Below are positions 58,580 through 64,000 of a DNA stretch of 64,000 nt, piece after piece (the stretch's first letter is position 1; each line of letters opens with the position of its first letter). Source of the stretch: Cherax quadricarinatus. Taxonomy: Eukaryota > Arthropoda > Malacostraca > Decapoda > Parastacidae. The notes below the pieces were generated by a model that was not told the origin of the DNA, ran no database searches, and saw only the letters and a list, made by a program, of their open reading frames with translations. Both the position numbers and the translations under genes were made by a program. The DNA lies in the NCBI RefSeq assembly GCF_038502225.1, contig NC_091307.1, forward strand, positions 23,479,288-23,543,287, read 5' to 3'.

Positions 58580-60409
58580 TGAATTATTATTACGAGGAAT
58601 CCTACCATACATTACATGTCCTCCTGCAGTCTTCAAAAGGGTGACACCACATTTCTTTACCATACCCTTTACAAAGGAGGCATAATAGTCACTACCTATC
58701 AAAATATTTATTGGGCCTACAGAATCATCACTTACACCAGAAGGTGCTAAATTTACATTATGTGAAAGTCTTTCTGTAGCTTTACTAAGCCCTACTGTAG
58801 ATATTTTCTCTGGAAGTCTATCTACAATTACTGCATTAACACGTTTTTTCTCATTGCTCAACCTGACAGTTACATAAACAGTGTCATACAATTGAGCCCT
58901 TTTATCCGAGAGAAAACCAGATAATTTTAAAGTTGTGGGATCTCCCATCTGTACTTTCATACCATCAAGACATTTACGTTTTATGAAAGTACGCTGGGAT
59001 CCCTGGTCCAATAATGTATTTACATTTTTCGATTTATGCCTTTTATCATCAATTTTTACCTGTAACACAAGTAAGGCTACTTCAGCAAAACCATCATTAT
59101 TAACATTAGCAGCAATTTTTACATTAGCTACTGTTGTGTCAGGATTGTCAACATTATCATTATTATCAACATTATCATATAGACCCTTACACATGACTAT
59201 ATGGTGTCTTCCTTTGTGACATTGATAACAGAAGTATAATTTGGCATAACAATCCTTTACATTGTGATTACCTAAACATCTGATACATCTGTCAAGTTCC
59301 TCCAATCTTTCAACTTTATCATTCCATGGATTGTATGCATTGCAATTCTTAGAAAAATGAGTACCCTTGCAGAAAAGACAATCTCTCTTTTCTTTGACTG
59401 GTTTCCTATTAACTGTGCTACTCTTAGGAGGGTACTTATTCTTCTTACCTTGTGGAGAATCATTATTTCTGATTCCTGCTACTTGATATGCACCTATGCA
59501 ACTCTTTTTAGGAAATGAATTTTGATTATTAACATTGGGATAATTTTTCCCTTTGTGAAACTTGACAGATACCTCAGAATTATTATGTGTTGCATCTTTA
59601 AAATAAGTTGGTTGGCTGGTCTGCAACTGCACAATTAATTCTTGTAGACCTAGTCTTATTTCCTCCAGACCAAAATAACCCTTGTGACATTTGTTGGAGA
59701 GCCATTCAAGTATTTTATAGTTTAATTTATTCTGTACAATGGCACTCAATAACCAGTCTGATTTCTTCAGATTATATTTATTACTTAATGTTTTGAGAGT
59801 GCTCTCCAGTTTAACTCTAAACTGCTGTAAACCTTTGTAAGTATGATCTGGAGATTTTAAATTAATAATGATATTCACTAGATCCAACCTACTTTGTTCT
59901 ATATTACCATAAGTGACCTTCAACAAGTCAACTGCTTCCTTGTAAGAGTCATTTACATTGGGAAAGGCTTGTATGAGTATGTGAGCATCTCCTCTTACCT
60001 GTCCTTTGAGGTAAAATAATTTAGTTACACAGGCTAGGTTACTCCTATCATGCACAGCTGCTTTAAAAATTGACCAAAATTCCTCCCAGTTTTCTCCAGG
60101 ATTAAACACAGGTAAACATAGTTCTGGGAGTTTTGGCAAGACATTATTTGTTGGAGCAGACTGATTAACTGCCTGGTTTACACATATTAATTTATTCAAG
60201 GCCTGACTTTTACAAGAAAGAATCTTTTCTTCTAATTCATAATACTGATTAATCATAAGATCTACTTCAGTCTCATCTACACAGTTTACTAACAAATCTC
60301 CTTCATATTTGTTGTAATATAATTTGTATGAATGATATCTATTACCTAAAGCATCTAAATACAATTTTAAATCATCAGTATTCACAGTTTCTTGATTCAT
60401 TAATTCCAA
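58577..60409 (-). CDS. gag-pr: BEL/Pao Gag and aspartic protease, open frame
   Basis: 610 codons with no break. N-terminal about 280 residues match the DUF1759-type Gag region (ICKVNQ-like helical segment, then LCLPVFNPGENWEEFWSIF). Three CCHC knuckles follow: CLFCKGTHFSKNC, CIRCLGNHNVKDC and CYQCHKGRHHIVMC, which bind RNA. The protease is near residue 470 with TLLDQGSQRTFI; the usual DS/TG triad appears as DQG, seen in some BEL/Pao members. The frame ends at TGA followed by CTAG; the same frame remains open downstream. Start chosen at the first Met upstream of Gag (MELMNQETVN). Confidence 0.85.
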   Translation of the reverse strand: MELMNQETVNTDDLKLYLDALGNRYHSYKLYYNKYEGDLLVNCVDETEVDLMINQYYELEEKILSCKSQALNKLICVNQAVNQSAPTNNVLPKLPELCLPVFNPGENWEEFWSIFKAAVHDRSNLACVTKLFYLKGQVRGDAHILIQAFPNVNDSYKEAVDLLKVTYGNIEQSRLDLVNIIINLKSPDHTYKGLQQFRVKLESTLKTLSNKYNLKKSDWLLSAIVQNKLNYKILEWLSNKCHKGYFGLEEIRLGLQELIVQLQTSQPTYFKDATHNNSEVSVKFHKGKNYPNVNNQNSFPKKSCIGAYQVAGIRNNDSPQGKKNKYPPKSSTVNRKPVKEKRDCLFCKGTHFSKNCNAYNPWNDKVERLEELDRCIRCLGNHNVKDCYAKLYFCYQCHKGRHHIVMCKGLYDNVDNNDNVDNPDTTVANVKIAANVNNDGFAEVALLVLQVKIDDKRHKSKNVNTLLDQGSQRTFIKRKCLDGMKVQMGDPTTLKLSGFLSDKRAQLYDTVYVTVRLSNEKKRVNAVIVDRLPEKISTVGLSKATERLSHNVNLAPSGVSDDSVGPINILIGSDYYASFVKGMVKKCGVTLLKTAGGHVMYGRIPRNNNS

Positions 60410-61043
60410 ACATTTATTGTATGCTTTTGTTACATGACGAACATTGCCTTTCTAGCTTGCAATAACGCTTTCTTTGCTCTATATTCCATATGTTTGTCTT
60501 TATATTAATTTCCTCATTTTCAGCCATGATGCAATGTATTAAATTCAACCCAATTAATAAATAACACTGATTACAACTTACAACACTGATACAACTTACC
60601 TTTGAATAAATCCTAGCTACTTGAGCTTAGCAATTACATGTATAATATAAATTTTAAATGTACAGTAATACAAACTTGGCTCATCAAAATTAATATTATA
60701 CAAATATAAATCCTTGCCAGAATTTGGCATAGCAAAATTAATATTATACACAATATAATCTTTATCCACACTTGTCTTATCAATTACACATACACTGATA
60801 TAAATCTTGGCCAGAATTGTCTTATCAAATTAGTATTATACAAATTAATATAAACTTAGCCAGACTTGAGCTTAGCTTATCAAAATTAATATTGTAATTA
60901 TTATAATCCACTACACATTAAGTAAATTTGTGAACTTAACATCCACCTCCTTCTGTCATTTCACATATAATTATTAAGTAATTAACTAATTAATGACTTC
61001 ATTAATTACATCCGGTTCAAGAAGGACCAACGGGCAAATTAAA
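60410..61043 (-). other. BEL/Pao 5' untranslated leader
   Basis: AT-rich leader between the 5' LTR and gag with about four degenerate repeats of a segment containing CAAAATTAATATTATACA and GCCAGAATT. No open frame is convincing. Confidence 0.65.
61011..61029 (-). promoter_or_regulatory. Candidate primer-binding site
   Basis: Fourteen bases inside the 5' LTR the minus strand reads TGGTCCTTCTTGAACCGGA. It begins TGG, complementary to tRNA CCA ends; the first nine or ten bases would pair with a tRNA ending GAAGGACCA, as tRNA-Tyr does in many species. The rest matches imperfectly. Confidence 0.45.
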
Positions 61044-61750
61044 TGTGGAAAATTGCATTTACTTGGATGTATAATTATATACATAACAGTAAATGAACAA
61101 TGATAATTATTATTTATCAGTTAGACAAGTAGGAATTTGGGACACCTAGGTCTCAAAAAATGTCCCCCTTCGATACCTACCACTGTCATAACCACAAGTT
61201 GCTCTGGACCTATTAATTATAAATGAAAAATACATACACCAAGAATGCTGGTAAATATATAAATTTGTGGACTGTATATTAAAAATAATAAATGGTTATA
61301 TATATACACAATTACATAACAGAAGGAAAATATATCTTAATATCACTCACCAATTTGACTGGAGATTAATGTGTCATGTACAGGACCCCCCCTTTTGCCA
61401 ACATTTATGAAAAATTTTCTGGCTAGAAATTAAACATAAATTAGACAGCTGATCTGAGGTTCCTGGAGTTGTCCTGTCCTGTCGCCTGATATCTCAAGTT
61501 ATGCAGGAATGCATATCCAACAATTTCGCCTCCTATTTGAGAGGTGTCAACCCAATTTTAACCTCTAGAGCACGAAAAATTCTTCCCATTACACTAACGT
61601 TCTATTCAATTCAAAACCAAGATGGTGAGTCTCGTCTGCGCAGACGCAGGCTTTCCGTTTTCTATGACATAAATATTATTAAATACAGTATGGCCATCTA
61701 TTTACATATAAATACTGAATTTCTGGAAAATATATACAGTATTTTCCACA
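61044..61750 (-). repeat. 5' LTR of BEL/Pao element
   Basis: 707 bp, TGTGGAAAATTGC to ATTTTCCACA. It keeps the sequence GTCTGCGCAGACGCAGGC that is altered in the 3' LTR. Confidence 0.9.
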
Positions 61751-61854
61751 GAATTTGTGTATACCTGAATAAACTTACTGAATGTGTATGAAGAAAGCTA
61801 ATAACTGACGATCTCTAGAGAGGAATGGACACAAACACATACATGTATGACACT

Positions 61855-62050
61855 TGAAGTGAAAACATTTCGCCCCTGGGTCCTTGATCGACACTACCTG
61901 AAAACATTTCGCCCCTGGGTCTTTGATCGACACTACCTGAAAACATTTCGCCCCTGGGTCCTTAATCAACACTACGTGAAAACATTTCGCCCCTGGGTCC
62001 TTGATCGACACAACCTGAAAACATTTCGCCCCTGGGTCCTTGATCACTTC
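61855..62050. repeat. 39-bp tandem repeat, five units
   Basis: Core CATTTCGCCCCTGGGTCCTT with GATCGACACTACCTGAAAA spacing; five units with few substitutions. Confidence 0.9.
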
Positions 62051-62300
62051 ACATACGAATAGGTGAAGTGATTAAGGTCCAAGAATCGAAACATCTTTAA
62101 TAAAAATGTCGAAAGTTCATGTTTAGGTGCCCATATCCCTCCATATTACTCAGTATGCACCGGTATATGCTTCTTGCTGTCATTAACACGTAACAGCGCA
62201 AATATATTTAAGTGACACAATTCTAGCATATAAACCAAATCGATTAAACATTTATCACGTTATGTTGATATATTTACAGGGTTAACTGAACAATAAATTA

Positions 62301-62528
62301 ATGCTCAGCTTGCCTGGCAAAGGTCAGCAAGTTCAGCTTGCTTGTACTGAGTTGATAGACAATTTATGCTTTAAAATGTCCAATATCAAGAATGTTATGA
62401 GAGTTTATTTTATGGAAATGGTAAGAAACGTAAATATCTGGAATTCATTGCCAGAACACACTAAAGGACCCCTGCTTGCAAATCAGTTTAAGGCCCTACT
62501 TAGAAATCACCTCATCACCCAAAATTAA
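62301..62528 (+). pseudogene. LINE ORF2 C-terminal fragment
   Basis: The frame ends VNIWNSLPEHTKGPLLANQF and KALLRNHLI, the pattern (W-N-x-L-P, then F-K-x-x-L/I-R-x-H-L) seen at the C-terminus of LINE-B and other LINEs here. No RT motif is preserved upstream. Confidence 0.5.
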
Positions 62529-62713
62529 CCACACAAACCGTACTTAATACCTACCAGTTACTCAAAAGCTACTCAAAAAAAACTTCTAAATAATTTAAGA
62601 CTGCTCAACTTGAAATTGTTTCATTTTCATTACTGCATATTGTGCTGAGGATTGCTCAACCATTTACTCATTACTTCAAAATTAGGATGTTTAAATTTCA
62701 TTGCTTTAAATAG

Positions 62714-62987
62714 TATGGAAAATTGCATTTATCTGAATGTAACTAATTATGTACATAACAGTAAATGATAACAAAGATAATTATTATTTATCAATGTTAC
62801 ATAGACAAGTAGGAATTTGGGACACCTAGGTCGCAAAAAATGTCCCCCTTCGATACCTACCACTGTCATAACCACAAGTTGCTCTGGACCTATTAGTTAA
62901 ATGAAATGTACATACACCAGGAATACTGGTAAATATATAAATTTGTGGACTGTATATTAAAAATAATAAATGGTTATATATATATAT
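62714..62987 (-). mobile_element. Truncated BEL/Pao LTR
   Basis: TATGGAAAATTGCATTTATC onward matches the first about 280 bp of the LTRs, including GGGACACCTAGGTCGCAAAA, then stops at a TA run before unrelated sequence. Confidence 0.8.
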
Positions 62988-64000
62988 TGTGGAGAAATTT
63001 TCTCCAGGAGGGGGGTATCAGCCCCCTTCAGCCCTTTCAGCCCCTTCAGCCCCTTTCAGCCCTGAGGGGCCAAGCCCTCTCAGAAGGGGCGAGCGTCTTG
63101 TTTACTGCTAGAGTGAGTAATTGATCACAGATGCCGTACTGCGACGTGGTCAACTGACCGCTGATCCTTGCAGTCCAGTGTTGCAAAGTATATTTTAATA
63201 AGAGACAGTATATTTCTTATTTTAGCAGGACAATTAAGGAAAATCCTGCTCCCACTTTATTACCATAGTAAAGATAGTGTACATTGTTGTCTATGCTTAA
63301 GACAGCAAGAATCAAACATTCTGCTTTGCTTCATCGAGGAAGTGGCAAGGAAGCAAGGAGTAGTAGGTCAGCTTTTTTTTGTGCTGGGGGCAGTGACGGC
63401 AGGGAGCGCTGTGGCGTTGTCAGACTAACTTTGACTCTACTATGAGAGACACTGACGCCAGGATAACTAGCAAAGAACACTGATCTGTGAGTTAGTGTGG
63501 ACAAAGTGTCTCACAAAACACGATAAACTTACAGAGAAGTGTGATCAACTTCTTAGTGATATTGTGTGAACAATTATTGATGAACAGTGTAACAACGAGT
63601 GTTGCGATCCAACAGAGTGTAGTGCGACATTCTTCAAAGAACACTATTCTTCAATCAACTCAACGGATATCCGGGCGTAATTACGGGTCAGATACATATA
63701 CCCAGGTAAGTGTTCTAACTCGTGATGTACTACTATTGACTGCGCAGTTGAGTATAAAGTCGTGAGTTAAAAACTTATCATAAACCCCGGTGATATGTGG
63801 ACCATTGAGTCCAAACAAGTAGGTATATTGTCAGCCACCAGTGTATGAAATATGCTGACATAACACCCCCTAGGGGTAATTTATATACTTACAAATTATA
63901 TTTCTTGACAGCCCATGTTGAGATGGTTTCGACAGCTTCTAGACCTCGTCTGCAGGGGCGGCTGTGTAGACGATTTGCTGTCTTTTATCAGCTAAGTGTT
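62988..64000. other. Unassigned window end; possible LTR or 5' exon
   Basis: Starts TGTGGAGAAATTTTCTCCA, a palindromic TG-start reminiscent of an LTR edge, followed by CCCTTTCAG-type repeats (63010-63075). CCCAG-GTAAGTG at 63701-63712 is an ideal splice donor and TTCTTGACAG at 63902-63911 a fair acceptor, giving a possible 206-bp intron. The short frame after it (from ATG 63914) ends within 27 codons. I cannot tell a host gene from a new LTR element. Confidence 0.35.

Larger units (their letters stand above)
52882..61750 (-). mobile_element. BEL/Pao LTR retrotransposon, 8.9 kb, nested insertions
   Basis: Two LTRs of about 700 bp (52882-53580 and 61044-61750), TG...CA ends with inverted TGTGGAAAAT, and 5-bp flanks GTATT / GAATT (one mismatch). 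Minus-strand order is Gag, zinc knuckles, aspartic protease, RT, RNase H, integrase, the BEL/Pao order. Three later insertions lie inside: LINE-D (57085-58409), LINE-B end (54712-54843) and a 26-bp LINE-C end (55213-55238). Additional frameshifts near 56222 and 54960 make it inactive. LTRs are still very alike, so insertion is not ancient. Confidence 0.92.

Overview
The window is a gene-poor, repeat-dense stretch of animal nuclear DNA. I find no exon of a recognisable host gene, no intact structural RNA gene and nothing bacterial. Almost every support for coding capacity belongs to transposable elements: six kinds of non-LTR retrotransposon, one nearly complete BEL/Pao LTR retrotransposon with solo LTRs, a decayed Tc1/mariner element, Penelope-like 3' tails and several short tRNA-related or tRNA-free interspersed elements. 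By my own count about a third of the window is minisatellite (units mostly 21-27 bp), plus seven long (TA)n tracts. BEL/Pao, RTE and CR1-type LINEs, TTAGG-like degenerate stretches and this satellite load point to an arthropod, most plausibly a decapod crustacean. The species assignment is an inference; no single-copy gene is available to fix it.

Layout. 0.2-2.2 kb: minus-strand LINE (family B) split by the 3' end of another LINE (family C), then a Penelope-like tail. 3.2-3.6 kb: small minisatellite. 3.6-7.8 kb: nearly full-length CR1-type LINE on the minus strand with an SGNH-esterase ORF1 and endonuclease/RT ORF2. 8.2-11.5 kb: minus-strand LINE family A bounded on both sides by a 25-bp minisatellite (main array 10.5-11.5 kb). 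11.5-12.4 kb: a unique-looking block that recurs at 20.9-21.5 kb. 13.0-14.0 kb: Tc1/mariner relic. 15-24.6 kb: four minisatellite arrays (about 31, 30, 25/26 and 23 bp). 26.1-26.8 kb: solo LTR. 27.2-32.1 kb: more arrays, including a 2.85-kb array that stays open on both strands. 32.9-34.2 kb: (TA)n tracts, a near-perfect 143-bp palindrome and an RTE LINE end. 34.6-36.1 kb: a 1.5-kb fold-back composite of 272-bp tRNA-like units flanked by an 11-bp direct repeat. 38.7-39.4 kb: solo LTR with a perfect 5-bp target duplication. 40.4-52.5 kb: a 12-kb minisatellite field (22-bp then 24-bp units) that hosts a family A LINE, a tRNA-derived SINE and two family C LINE ends. 52.9-61.75 kb: BEL/Pao element on the minus strand, itself inserted in a family A LINE end and carrying three later insertions. 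61.8-64 kb: short repeats, a LINE fragment, a truncated LTR and unassigned sequence.

The elements are stacked, so relative ages can be read: LINE A end, then BEL/Pao, then LINE B, LINE C and LINE D fragments inside BEL/Pao. Points I rate most worth checking are the fold-back tRNA-like element family (34.6-36.1 kb and a 100-bp relative at 16.3 kb), the in-frame UGA-CUAG between protease and RT of the BEL/Pao element, the 26- to 61-bp micro-insertions with target duplications, and hammerhead-like motifs in the Penelope-like tails.
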